In this document: positions 56,593 through 64,000 of the stretch, one piece after another
Position numbering within the stretch: position 1 is the stretch's first letter
Layout: every line of letters begins with the position of its first letter
Assembly: GCA_937976375.1 (NCBI GenBank)
Contig: CALJRU010000030.1
Coordinates: forward strand, 114,509-178,508
Direction: 5' to 3'
Length of the DNA: 64,000 nucleotides
Source of the DNA: an uncultured Peptococcaceae bacterium
GTDB lineage: Bacteria > Bacillota > Peptococcia > Peptococcales > Peptococcaceae
The notes under the pieces: model-generated
Database searches by the model: none
Told to the model about the DNA's origin: nothing
The model's input: the letters and a program-made list of their open reading frames with translations, nothing else
Position numbers and translations under genes: made by a program

Positions 56593-58715
56593 TGAAAAAG
56601 CGATTATTTGCGGCGTTTGTCAGCCTGTGCATGATCGTGTCCATGGTGCCCATCGCGGCGTTTGCCGATGGCAGCCATGGAGACCACGCTGGCTGGACAG
56701 AACTTTCAGGCACGATAGAAAATGAATATTTGCCTGCCGGCAATTATGTGCTCACCGGAGATGTAACCCTGAAAGTCTCGAGTTGGGACCTGGGTGAAGA
56801 GGGGGATGAGGATGAATCGGTCGTGATATGCCTGAATGGCCACGAAATCAAGGGAAATGGTTGTAATATCAAGGATACAAGTTACTGTAAAGATGTCACA
56901 ATCTGCGACTGCACAGGTAGTGGGAAGATCCGTGATGCGGTCTTGACCAACGCTGACCTGACCGATATCACTCTGATTGGGTGCAATGTAAATATAACAA
57001 ACGTAACGGCGAGTTTAAGCAATGTGCAAATGAACGGTGGCAGTATCAGTGCATGGGGCGATCTTTATATCAATGATGGCTGCCGGATCAACTGCGACAT
57101 CAAAGTCAGTTATGGACTTTATATTAATGGTGGTTACATTGGGGGAAATATTCTTGCTAGTGCCGCAAGTTCTACATCTATATATGGCGGCACCATCGAT
57201 GGATCGATATCGGTTTTCGGAGGCGGTGATGCAGGCGCGGCGCTTTCTTCCCCTGGCATATTGAACATTTACGGCGGCGAAATCAATCGAGCCATCACGG
57301 TGGATGGCGGAGCATGCAATATATCCGGCGAGGACACCATAATCCAAGGCAACACAAACTCCGATTATGAAGTGGGCGTTTGTGTCAATAGCGGCACCTG
57401 CAACATCACCGGCGGCACCATATCCATCTCGGACTATACCACCACCTCCGGGGAAGCTACCGGCGCTGTGGTGGTGAAAGACGGCAGCTGCAGCATCGGC
57501 GGCGACGCCCGCATTACCAGCTGCCGCATCGATAACGGCGGCGCAGTCAGCGTGCTTGGCGGCAGCTGTACCATCAGTGGGAGCAACATCTACGATAACA
57601 ATACCAAATACGGCGGTGTGTATGTCGAGAACGGCACCTGTACCATCGAGGAAGGAGCAAAGATCCGTAACAACAACGCCTTTCGACAGGGCGGCGGCGT
57701 ACATGTGGCCGGAGGTGTATGTAATATCCACGGCGATATTACCGAAAACAAAACTGATAACTATGACGGTGGCGGCGTCTATGTGGCAAGGGGTACCTGC
57801 ACCATAGATGGTGTGGTCGATCAGAATACCGCTGTTAACGGCGGCGGTGTCTATATAGCCGCAGGCGAATGCAACATTTACGGTACAGTCACCGAGAATA
57901 CTGCAACTGCAAACGGCGGCGGCATCTATGCGGCAGGCGGCAGCTGTAACATCTACGGTGCAGTCACCAAGAATAAAGCAGTTGCCGGCGGCGGCGTGTA
58001 TGTGGCGCCGGGAGCGCAGGTCAACACAAGAAACGGTTCTTCTGGGCTCAGCTGCATTACCATGAATACAGCAACTGGAAGAGGAGGCGGTGTATACCTG
58101 AGTGAAGGCACCAAATGGGATAATGTTTGTGATATTACCAGAAACCGTGCCAACGCTGGCGGCGGTATATGTGCCGTGGAGGGATGCCATTTAACAATCC
58201 GGGTAGGCTCCATCAGCTATAACGCTGCACAAGACAGGGGCGGCGGTCTCTACATAGGTGATTCTTCTGAAAGCCCATGTATTGTTGATATTACTAATTG
58301 GGTCATCAAAAATAATCAGGACAGATATTTAAACCCTGATAATATTGTTAGTCTTAACAGCAAAATTACATATGACCCAGCATCATCAGCACAAGATACC
58401 TTGCCTTATGATGAACTGGGCAGTATTGTGCTGAGAAATGATGCTTCCTTTACAATTTTAGATGGCAAACACAAAGTAGATGATGCTATCTCATGTTTCG
58501 ATATCATGAATAATGTCAAAATCCTGATTGCCGGAGGATTTTATGATAAAGACCCGGCACAGGAACCGACGCTCACCGTTCTGGATAATGTCAAAGTAAT
58601 AGAGCTTGACGGAGATATTGGCTACAATCAATACGATCCAAACTATCCTTGGGCAGTTTATCCTGTTCAAGATGGAATAATGTCGGAAACATCAAACAAT
58701 CCTGTCTACGACTGA
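56589..58715 (+). CDS. Large secreted beta-helix surface protein, N-terminal part up to an in-frame TGA
   Basis: 708 residues. Signal peptide KKRLFAAFVSLCMIVSMVPI then AAFA, with cleavage before DG. Residues about 110-560 are right-handed beta-helix repeats with phrases such as GGGVYVA.G.CNIYG..TEN and NGGGIYAAGGSCNIYGAV, one turn every 20-25 residues. The last 140 residues (about 58270-58715) are distinctly AT-richer and less regular. A TGA at 58713 ends the frame, but the same frame continues without another stop to 61130. The original gene would have about 1513 codons. The TGA may be a nonsense mutation (TGG to TGA or CGA to TGA), a sequencing error, or a readthrough site. RBS AAGGAGGAAAC. 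Confidence 0.85.
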   Translation: MMKKRLFAAFVSLCMIVSMVPIAAFADGSHGDHAGWTELSGTIENEYLPAGNYVLTGDVTLKVSSWDLGEEGDEDESVVICLNGHEIKGNGCNIKDTSYCKDVTICDCTGSGKIRDAVLTNADLTDITLIGCNVNITNVTASLSNVQMNGGSISAWGDLYINDGCRINCDIKVSYGLYINGGYIGGNILASAASSTSIYGGTIDGSISVFGGGDAGAALSSPGILNIYGGEINRAITVDGGACNISGEDTIIQGNTNSDYEVGVCVNSGTCNITGGTISISDYTTTSGEATGAVVVKDGSCSIGGDARITSCRIDNGGAVSVLGGSCTISGSNIYDNNTKYGGVYVENGTCTIEEGAKIRNNNAFRQGGGVHVAGGVCNIHGDITENKTDNYDGGGVYVARGTCTIDGVVDQNTAVNGGGVYIAAGECNIYGTVTENTATANGGGIYAAGGSCNIYGAVTKNKAVAGGGVYVAPGAQVNTRNGSSGLSCITMNTATGRGGGVYLSEGTKWDNVCDITRNRANAGGGICAVEGCHLTIRVGSISYNAAQDRGGGLYIGDSSESPCIVDITNWVIKNNQDRYLNPDNIVSLNSKITYDPASSAQDTLPYDELGSIVLRNDASFTILDGKHKVDDAISCFDIMNNVKILIAGGFYDKDPAQEPTLTVLDNVKVIELDGDIGYNQYDPNYPWAVYPVQDGIMSETSNNPVYD

Positions 58716-58952
58716 GCTTCAATCGAAAAAGACGGAGACTTCAGCCTGAGCGGAACAGCAGACATACAAAAACTCTATTATTGGCATAAGTCGCAGGGCG
58801 CAGAGGACAGCGCCTATGTTGCAGGTCTGCCTTCTGATGCCGGTGATTATACCATTAAGGTCGGAGGACTTCATTTACGCACGATTGGAGAAGAATATTA
58901 CACCGAGTGTACCTTTGACCTGACGATTGCAAAAGCATATCCGTCCTATACA

Positions 58953-61130
58953 GTGCCGACCGGCATTACCGCACAGGTGGGAAAACCTCTTTCCGACGTG
59001 ACACTGCCGGAAGGCTGGGCATGGAAAGACGAAAGCACCATTCCGCAGACCGAAGGAACACAAACCTATCCTGCGATCTTCACACCGGATGACACAGACA
59101 ACTACAACACCGTGGAAATGGGCATTTCTGTTGGGGTAGTAAACGAACCTGTTGTTCAGGAATATGCAATAACCTTTGACGCAAACGGTGGTAGCGTAAG
59201 CCCATCCAGCGCCCAAACCAAAAACGGGAAGTTGGAAAGCCTGCCTACCCCGACCAACGACGGCTATACCTTCCTTGGCTGGTACACGCAGAAAGACGGT
59301 GGAGAGAAAGTAACGACTGACACATTTTTTACGGAGAACTCCACCATCTACGCCCATTGGCAGAAACAGGCGGCGCAGGAGTACACCGTGACCTTTAACG
59401 CCAACGGCGGCAGCGTAAGCACGACCAGCACCACCACCAAAGACGGGAAGCTGGAAAGCCTGCCTACCCCGACCTACGACGGCTATGACTTCCTTGGCTG
59501 GTACACGGAAGAAACTGGTGGAGAGAAAGTCACGACCGACACAGCTTTTACGAAGGACACCACCATCTACGCTCACTGGCAGAAGCAGGCGGCGCAGGAG
59601 TACACCGTGACGCTGAACGCCAATGATGGCACCATCAACAGCGGAGTCATCACCAGCTACACCTATGGCGTGGGGGCGACTTTGCCAACGGATGTGACGC
59701 GTGAAGGCTACACCTTTGCTGGCTGGTATGCCAGTGCAGATTTCAGCGGTGATACCGTGACGGCGATTTCGGCCGAGGACACGGGGAACAAAACCTATTG
59801 GGCGAAATGGACGGCGAACGCTTACGGCATCACCGTGACCAACGACGGCAACGGCGAAGCCAGTGCGGACAAGACCACCGCCGTCGAGGGCGAGACGGTC
59901 ACCCTTACCGCCACGCCAAACAGCGGTTATCATTTTGAACGCTGGGATGTTGTAACTGGCAATGTGACCATCGACGACAACACCTTCACCATGCCCGCCG
60001 AAGCGGTGGCGATTAAAGCAGTTTTTGCACGCAACAGCGCTGTCACTCCGCCAATAAATCCGCCAACGGTGAGCGAAGAAACGACCGACGCCATTGCCGA
60101 CGCCCAGCCGGGCGAGACGGTGACGGTGGATCTTTCCAGCGGCAGCACCAAGCTCGACAAGGAAGTCTTTGAAACCCTTGCAGGCCAAGACATCACTCTG
60201 GACATTGACCTGGGCGACGGTGTGTCCTGGACGGTGAAGGGCAGCGACGTTCCTGAGAACGCCGATTTCACCGACATCGACATGGGCGTGACCATGGGCA
60301 GCGACGGTATCCCTGTGAATGTGGTCAACGCCATCACTGGCGAACGTGACAGTGTGCAGATCACCCTGGCCCACGACGGCGCCTTTGGCTTCACCATGAC
60401 CCTCACCGCCCCACTGGGCGCCGAGAACGCCGGATACTGGGCGAACCTGTACCATTTCAATGAGGAAGCCAACGCCATGACCTTTGAAACGGCGGCGCCA
60501 ATCGGCAGCGATGGCAGCGTGTCCCTGTCCCTCAGCCACGCCAGCCAGTACGCCATTGTCATCGACGACCACACCCACGGCATCGTGACCCTGCCATTTA
60601 CCGATGTGAGCGAGGGTGACTGGTTCTACGACCCTGTGTGCTATGTGTACAGACAGGGCCTGATGACCGGCACCTCGGCAACGACCTTCGCGCCGAACAC
60701 GCCGCTCAGCCGCGCCATGCTCGTGGCTGTGCTCCATCGCCTGGAAGGCAGCCCGGCGGCCAGCGGCAGTGATTTCAGCGACGTGGCCGACGGCGACTGG
60801 TACGCTCAGGCCGTGAACTGGGCAGCCAGCGTCGGCGTCGTCAATGGCTTTGACGACGGCACCTTCCAGCCAAACGCCGCCATCACCCGCGAACAGCTGG
60901 CCGCCATCCTGCGCAATTACGCAGAATATAAAGGCCTCGACGTCACAGCAACCGGCAGCCTCAGCACTTACACCGACGCCGCCAGCGTCAGCGACTGGGC
61001 GAAGGATTCTGTTGAATGGGCGGTTGGCAGCGGCCTGATTGGTGGCTACGAGGACAGTACGCTGCGTCCACAGGGCGACACAACGCGCGCCGAAGCCTCG
61101 GCTATGCTCCAACGGTACTTGGCAAACTAA
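58953..61130 (+). CDS. SLH-anchored surface protein, C-terminal part (same frame after the TGA)
   Basis: Open in the same frame as the preceding part from 58716; 58953 is only the first GTG and has no ribosome binding site. Domains in order: an Ig-like module (to about 59150); InlB B-type repeats, three regular (pattern VTFNANGGSV...G(Y)...FLGWYT...TIYAHW) at about 59160-59810 and one diverged (GNGEASADKTTAVEGETVTL); a beta-rich domain at about 60060-60590; and three SLH repeats at about 60595-61125 (FTDVSEGDWFYDPV, FSDVADGDWYAQAVNWAASV, DWAKDSVEWAVGSGLIGGYE). SLH repeats bind pyruvylated secondary cell-wall polymers or peptidoglycan. Without readthrough this part has no signal peptide and would not be exported. 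Confidence 0.8.
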   Translation: MPTGITAQVGKPLSDVTLPEGWAWKDESTIPQTEGTQTYPAIFTPDDTDNYNTVEMGISVGVVNEPVVQEYAITFDANGGSVSPSSAQTKNGKLESLPTPTNDGYTFLGWYTQKDGGEKVTTDTFFTENSTIYAHWQKQAAQEYTVTFNANGGSVSTTSTTTKDGKLESLPTPTYDGYDFLGWYTEETGGEKVTTDTAFTKDTTIYAHWQKQAAQEYTVTLNANDGTINSGVITSYTYGVGATLPTDVTREGYTFAGWYASADFSGDTVTAISAEDTGNKTYWAKWTANAYGITVTNDGNGEASADKTTAVEGETVTLTATPNSGYHFERWDVVTGNVTIDDNTFTMPAEAVAIKAVFARNSAVTPPINPPTVSEETTDAIADAQPGETVTVDLSSGSTKLDKEVFETLAGQDITLDIDLGDGVSWTVKGSDVPENADFTDIDMGVTMGSDGIPVNVVNAITGERDSVQITLAHDGAFGFTMTLTAPLGAENAGYWANLYHFNEEANAMTFETAAPIGSDGSVSLSLSHASQYAIVIDDHTHGIVTLPFTDVSEGDWFYDPVCYVYRQGLMTGTSATTFAPNTPLSRAMLVAVLHRLEGSPAASGSDFSDVADGDWYAQAVNWAASVGVVNGFDDGTFQPNAAITREQLAAILRNYAEYKGLDVTATGSLSTYTDAASVSDWAKDSVEWAVGSGLIGGYEDSTLRPQGDTTRAEASAMLQRYLAN

Positions 61131-61138
61131 ACATAAAC

Positions 61139-61167
61139 AAAACGACGGCCCCGGAGCCGTCGTTTTT
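61139..61167 (+). terminator. Terminator after the surface-protein gene
   Basis: AAACGACGGC-CCCGGA-GCCGTCGTTT followed by T residues. Confidence 0.88.
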
Positions 61168-61204
61168 GATTTGTCAGTCATGGCGTTGTACGCTGCTGTT
61201 GGCG

Positions 61205-62089
61205 TTACAGCTGCAGGCGGATGGTCAGCAGGCCGTTGTCGTGGCTGGCGCTGATGCGGCCGCCCATTTGCTCCACCAGCGTGCGGGCGATGGATAGGCC
61301 CAGGCCGGTGGCGTGGTGGGCGGTTTCGACGGTGAAGAAGCGGTCGAAGAGCTGGGCGGTGGTGACGCTGTCGAGGGCGGCAGCATGGTTGGCAAAGGTG
61401 ATGACGGCGTCGCTGGAAAGGCTGACAAAGAGGTCGCCGTCGCTGTATTTGAGGGCGTTGTTGAGAATGTTGTTAAAGACGCGCGCCAGGGCGTGGGGGT
61501 CGAGGGTGCGCCAGACGGCTTCGTCGCAGAGCCGAATGTCCGGCGTCAGGCTGCGCTGTTGAAAGGCGCCGTAGAAACCGGCCAGGCTTTCGGCGAGGGC
61601 GTCGTTGAGGCAGACGGCGCTGGGCGGATGCGGGGTGTCGTCGGCGAGGATGACCGAGTAGCGGAAGAGTTCTTCGCAAAGCTGGGTCATGGCGTCGGTG
61701 CGGTTGGCGATGATGGCCAGGTGGCGCTTGGCGTTGGGGCTGGCATCTTCGCGCTCGAGCAGGTCGAGGGTGCCGCGAATGGCGGTGAGCGGCGTGCGCA
61801 GGTCGTGGGAGATGTTGGTGACGGCGGTTTTCAGCTCGCGGTCGCCGTTTTCGTAGCGCAGGCGCTGGCGGCGCAGTTCGCGGAGGGCGTCGTTGATGGC
61901 GCTGGCCAGCTGGCGCATGTATGCGTCGCGGCAGGAGAGGGTGATGGGGGTGTTGGTGTCGGCACGGAGGCGGTCGTCAAATTGCTGGGCGATGGCGTCG
62001 GCGGCGCTGCGCAGCAGGATGATTTTGACGGCGAGGACGGCAATGATGAGCACGAGCACACCGATGATGAGGGCGGCAGCCATGGGCAT
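61205..62089 (-). CDS. Sensor histidine kinase without long sensor domain
   Basis: 294 residues. A single N-terminal membrane segment (about 4-25) and no extracellular domain. DHp helix VTNISHDLRTPLTAIRGTLD (His near 94), N box FNNILNNALKYSDG, F box LFDRFFTVE and G box ATGLGLSIA. This resembles the small intramembrane kinases that sense antibiotics through a partner ABC transporter (BceS/GraS-like and lantibiotic-immunity kinases). It follows the ABC permease by 15 bases. Its response regulator is not in the window; it may lie beyond the insertion element. Confidence 0.88.
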   Translation of the reverse strand: MPMAAALIIGVLVLIIAVLAVKIILLRSAADAIAQQFDDRLRADTNTPITLSCRDAYMRQLASAINDALRELRRQRLRYENGDRELKTAVTNISHDLRTPLTAIRGTLDLLEREDASPNAKRHLAIIANRTDAMTQLCEELFRYSVILADDTPHPPSAVCLNDALAESLAGFYGAFQQRSLTPDIRLCDEAVWRTLDPHALARVFNNILNNALKYSDGDLFVSLSSDAVITFANHAAALDSVTTAQLFDRFFTVETAHHATGLGLSIARTLVEQMGGRISASHDNGLLTIRLQL

Positions 62090-62104
62090 TCTCCTTTGCG
62101 GGGG

Positions 62105-62884
62105 TTATTTGAGGTCTTTTTTGCGGAAAAGCAGATAGCCAAAGAAAGCAGCGGCAATGGTGAGAAGCAGGGAATACAAAGGCCAGCGCGCCATGTGGTC
62201 AAACATTTGGTTGCTGATTTGGATGCACTGGGCGCTTGGCAGAAAATCGTACAGAACGCTGACGATGGCGGTGGTGAGCGGGCTGGCAGCGACGCCGTGG
62301 ATGGTGATGTCGGTCATCATGGACTCAACCTTGGAGGCGGCAATGGCGAGGGCGATCATGACCAGCAGGCCGACGACGCTGGATGTGGATTTGTGGGACA
62401 GGTTCATAGCGAGGGCGATGCTGATGGCGGCGTAGGCGAGGGTGAGCAGCACGCAGTCGAGGAGGACCAGCGCCAGCTCAGCCGGGGTGAGCATGAAGGC
62501 ACGGAACAGGTACCAGGAGAGCAGCATGCCTGGCACCAGGCTGGCAAGAAGCACGCAGAGGGCAGCGGCAATGCTGACGAGGGCGTGGGCGGTGTAGAGG
62601 GCGGCACGCGTGTGCCCGCAGGCGAGCTTGCTGCGAATGGTGCCCTGGTCGTAGTCGGTGCCGATGGTAAGATGGATGACGATGGCGTTGATGATGCCAA
62701 TGCCGGGCAGCATGCAGAAGATGCTGGCTTCGGCGGTCCATTGGTTGGTGAGGCTGTTGTAGTCGAGCATTTTAAAGGTGGAGGCAACGAGGGCCAGGGT
62801 GGCGGCAGCGGTGGCGATCAGGCAGGTCCAGAAGGTTTTGCTGCGCAGCAGCTGGACAGCATGGGCGGTAAGCAGTTTAAGCAT
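62105..62884 (-). CDS. ABC-2 family permease of an immunity-type exporter
   Basis: 259 residues from the ATG at 62884. Six hydrophobic segments. An N-terminal cytoplasmic start (MLKLLTAHAVQLLRSKTFW) and the loop TIGTDYDQGTIRSKLACGHT are typical of bacitracin/lantibiotic-immunity ABC-2 permeases. Its start overlaps the end of the ATPase gene by 8 bases. The frame is open upstream, but that is the ATPase gene in another frame. With the ATPase truncated, the exporter is probably inactive. Confidence 0.85.
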   Translation of the reverse strand: MLKLLTAHAVQLLRSKTFWTCLIATAAATLALVASTFKMLDYNSLTNQWTAEASIFCMLPGIGIINAIVIHLTIGTDYDQGTIRSKLACGHTRAALYTAHALVSIAAALCVLLASLVPGMLLSWYLFRAFMLTPAELALVLLDCVLLTLAYAAISIALAMNLSHKSTSSVVGLLVMIALAIAASKVESMMTDITIHGVAASPLTTAIVSVLYDFLPSAQCIQISNQMFDHMARWPLYSLLLTIAAAFFGYLLFRKKDLK

Positions 62885-63390
62885 GGCGCGCACCTCCCAC
62901 CAGAGACATAAAGAAACTTTCAAGGGATTCGTCGTGTTCCTCGGCGGACAGCAGGGTGCAGCCTTCTGCGTCCAGGGCGTAGACGAGCTGGGAGAGCACA
63001 GGCTGGGCAAAGATGTCGGCGCTGTCGTCGGAGAGGATGTCGTAATCGAGCTGCGCCCGATCGAGGACGCGCGCCAGGGCGCCAACATCGCTGACGCGCA
63101 CGCGCAGGCATTTTCGGCAGGCGGCATCCAGCTCGGCGGCGCTGAATTCGCGCACCATGCTGCCGCCATCGATGACGCCGTAGTGGCTGGCGAGGCGGCT
63201 GAGCTCGTCGAGGATGTGGCTGGAGATGAGCACGGTGAGGCCGTGGTCGCGGTTGAGGCGCAGGATCAGCTCGCGCATTTCGATGATGCCCTGGGGGTCG
63301 AGGCCGTTCATGGGCTCGTCGAGGATGAGAAAATCGGGCTGACCGGCCAGCGCCATGGCGATGCCGAGGCGCTGCTTCATGCCGAGGGAG
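62877..63390 (-). pseudogene. ABC exporter ATPase, C-terminal remnant cut by IS element
   Basis: About 170 codons remain. They begin within the ABC signature (SLGMKQRLGIAMALAG), then Walker B FLILDEPMNGLDP and the switch His in VLISSHILDELSRLASHYG. The N-terminal part with Walker A (about 125 residues) is missing. The homology stops exactly at 63390/63391, where the IS end TGTAGTG starts. The frame then runs into IS sequence. The missing part should lie on the far side of the IS, outside the window. Confidence 0.9.
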
Positions 63391-63397
63391 TGTAGTG

Positions 63398-63431
63398 CCC
63401 CCAATAATTTGGACATCCGAATTATTGGGGG
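63398..63431 (+). other. Subterminal hairpin of the IS element
   Basis: CCCCCAATAATTTGGA (63398-63413) pairs with TCCGAATTATTGGGGG (63416-63431), with one G-T pair. It lies just before the orfA start. Such subterminal stems can hide the transposase ribosome binding site in transcripts that enter from outside; this role is inferred here. Confidence 0.65.
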
Positions 63432-63439
63432 TATTTCTA

Positions 63440-63961
63440 TTGTCAAAATTAACCCATCAACAAAAGCTGGAAATTTACGCCAAAAGAAAAGCTGGTTACA
63501 CCATCTCTCACTTGTCTCTGGAGTACGGGATCAATGAAAGAGGTATTAAGTATCTTTGTAGCCTCATCGATCATCATGGGCCAGATATCCTTCGCCAGGA
63601 TAAGAATCGCTATTATTCTCCTGAACTTAAACTTCAAATCATCAACAGCGTGCTCATCGACCATCAATCGGTTTATTCGGTCGCCATCGAATATGGACTT
63701 CCTAACGATGGTTTGCTGCATGCCTGGATCCGTTCCTACAAAGACAATGGATATGTTATCATAGAGAAAAACCGTGGGAGGCCACCATCTATGAAACAAC
63801 ATCCAAAACCAATCATTAAAGCTTACGAAGATATGACTCCGGAAGAAAAGGTCAAATATCTGGAAGAAAAGAATCTCTATTTGGAAGCCGAGAATGCTTA
63901 CCTAAAAAAATTAAGAGCCGTGGTTCAACAGCGGAAGGAGCGCGAACAGAAGAAAAAGTGA
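63440..63961 (+). CDS. IS3-family transposase OrfA
   Basis: 173 residues with a TTG start at 63440. Two helix-turn-helix units (LEIYAKRKAGYTISHLSLEY and LQIINSVLIDHQSVYSVAIE) are followed by a leucine-zipper-like coiled coil (EEKVKYLEEKNLYLEAENAY). The gene ends AGAAGAAAAAGTGA. The A-rich GAAAAAG is a typical -1 frameshift site leading into orfB, giving the OrfAB transposase. Confidence 0.92.
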   Translation: MSKLTHQQKLEIYAKRKAGYTISHLSLEYGINERGIKYLCSLIDHHGPDILRQDKNRYYSPELKLQIINSVLIDHQSVYSVAIEYGLPNDGLLHAWIRSYKDNGYVIIEKNRGRPPSMKQHPKPIIKAYEDMTPEEKVKYLEEKNLYLEAENAYLKKLRAVVQQRKEREQKKK

Positions 63962-64000
63962 TCATCGTTTCTGAACTGCGGCAAATGTTTCCGCTAAAAG
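63958..64000 (+). CDS. IS3-family transposase OrfB, first codons (cut by window end)
   Basis: In the -1 frame relative to orfA, VIIVSELRQMFPLK is open to the window edge. This is the usual beginning of IS150-type OrfB, ahead of the DDE integrase core. It is probably expressed mainly by frameshifting at 63952-63958. Confidence 0.75.
   Translation, partial: MIIVSELRQMFPLK

Larger units (their letters stand above)
63391..64000 (+). mobile_element. IS3-family insertion sequence, left part
   Basis: The left end begins TGTAGTGCCCCCAATAATTT at 63391, a terminal sequence of IS150-group type starting with TG. It is followed by orfA and the start of orfB in the -1 frame. The element interrupts an ABC ATPase gene. 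The right end lies beyond the window, so the target duplication cannot be checked. Confidence 0.9.

Noticed and set aside
58713..58715. Selenocysteine codon in the surface protein
   Set aside because: I see no convincing SECIS-like hairpin directly after the TGA and no family precedent for selenocysteine in such proteins.
58875..61181. 768-codon open frame on the minus strand opposite the surface protein
   Set aside because: The plus strand has clear InlB and SLH repeats. The antisense frame mirrors the repeats and has no ribosome binding site.
61313..62911. 532-codon plus-strand frame opposite the histidine kinase and permease
   Set aside because: Gly/Val/Glu-rich with no domain. It spans two real genes on the other strand.

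Overview
The window reads as chromosomal DNA of an anaerobic, low-to-medium GC member of the Bacillota (Firmicutes). Support: the radA-disA-PIN/TRAM-ispD-ispF-mrnC order, the cdaA-cdaR-glmM block, a large-type SRP RNA with an Alu domain, tRNA genes without encoded CCA, strong AGGAGG ribosome binding sites, and ferredoxin/flavoprotein redox genes. I cannot fix class or genus (Clostridia or Negativicutes both fit). Codon use drifts: roughly the first 40 kb is moderately AT-rich, while about 44-63 kb strongly prefers C- or G-ending codons.

Layout. 1-5.4 kb: an MFS transporter divergent from a MarR regulator, a TauE/SafE exporter, a Crp/Fnr regulator, a cytoplasmic arylsulfotransferase-family protein with very biased codons, and a D-2-hydroxyacid dehydrogenase. 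5.4-12 kb (mostly minus strand): SRP RNA, tRNA-Glu, a GntR/YtrA-type ABC-2 exporter operon, an ECF sigma factor with a membrane partner, a nitroreductase and two tRNA-Thr genes. 12-21.3 kb: a small XRE regulator with a long leader, then the radA/disA/isoprenoid/mrnC housekeeping block, thyA, dfrA, rlmB, an NYN nuclease gene and four tRNAs. 21.5-28.2 kb: a LysR regulator, an SLC13-type anion transporter and two successive ferredoxin + AprA-like flavoprotein pairs. 28.5-31.4 kb: a GtrA/GtrB/GtrII-like surface glucosylation cassette. 31.5-40.3 kb: a two-component system, then cdaA-cdaR-glmM-acpS-nnr and a secreted RlpA-like protein. 40.3-48.8 kb: CorA, SanA-like, C39-like and ABC-F proteins, thiamine pyrophosphokinase and LutA/LutB-like Fe-S proteins. 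48.9-55.8 kb: tandem NSS/SNF transporters, then a TPP-riboswitch-controlled thiamine-precursor ABC transporter with a TatD-like gene. 55.8-61.2 kb: an atypical accessory locus. 61.2-64 kb: a histidine kinase and ABC exporter whose ATPase gene is cut by an IS3-family element.

The most unusual locus is 55.9-61.1 kb. A short leader ORF with a good ribosome binding site contains twelve GACA units. As read it stops just before a terminator-like hairpin. In one of the other two frames it would stay open through that hairpin and end inside the start of the next gene. Downstream, in an overlapping operon, lie a small Cys-rich protein and a very large SLH-anchored beta-helix/InlB-repeat surface protein that carries one in-frame TGA. 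This looks like a phase-variable, translation-coupled attenuator controlling a surface protein. The mechanism is inferred; the repeat, frames, hairpin and overlaps are visible in the sequence.

Other connections: both c-di-AMP synthase types (DisA and CdaA) are present. The SLC13 transporter and the paired APS-reductase-like modules probably import and redox-convert an unidentified anionic substrate. The LutA/LutB-like pair precedes two amino-acid-type sodium symporters.
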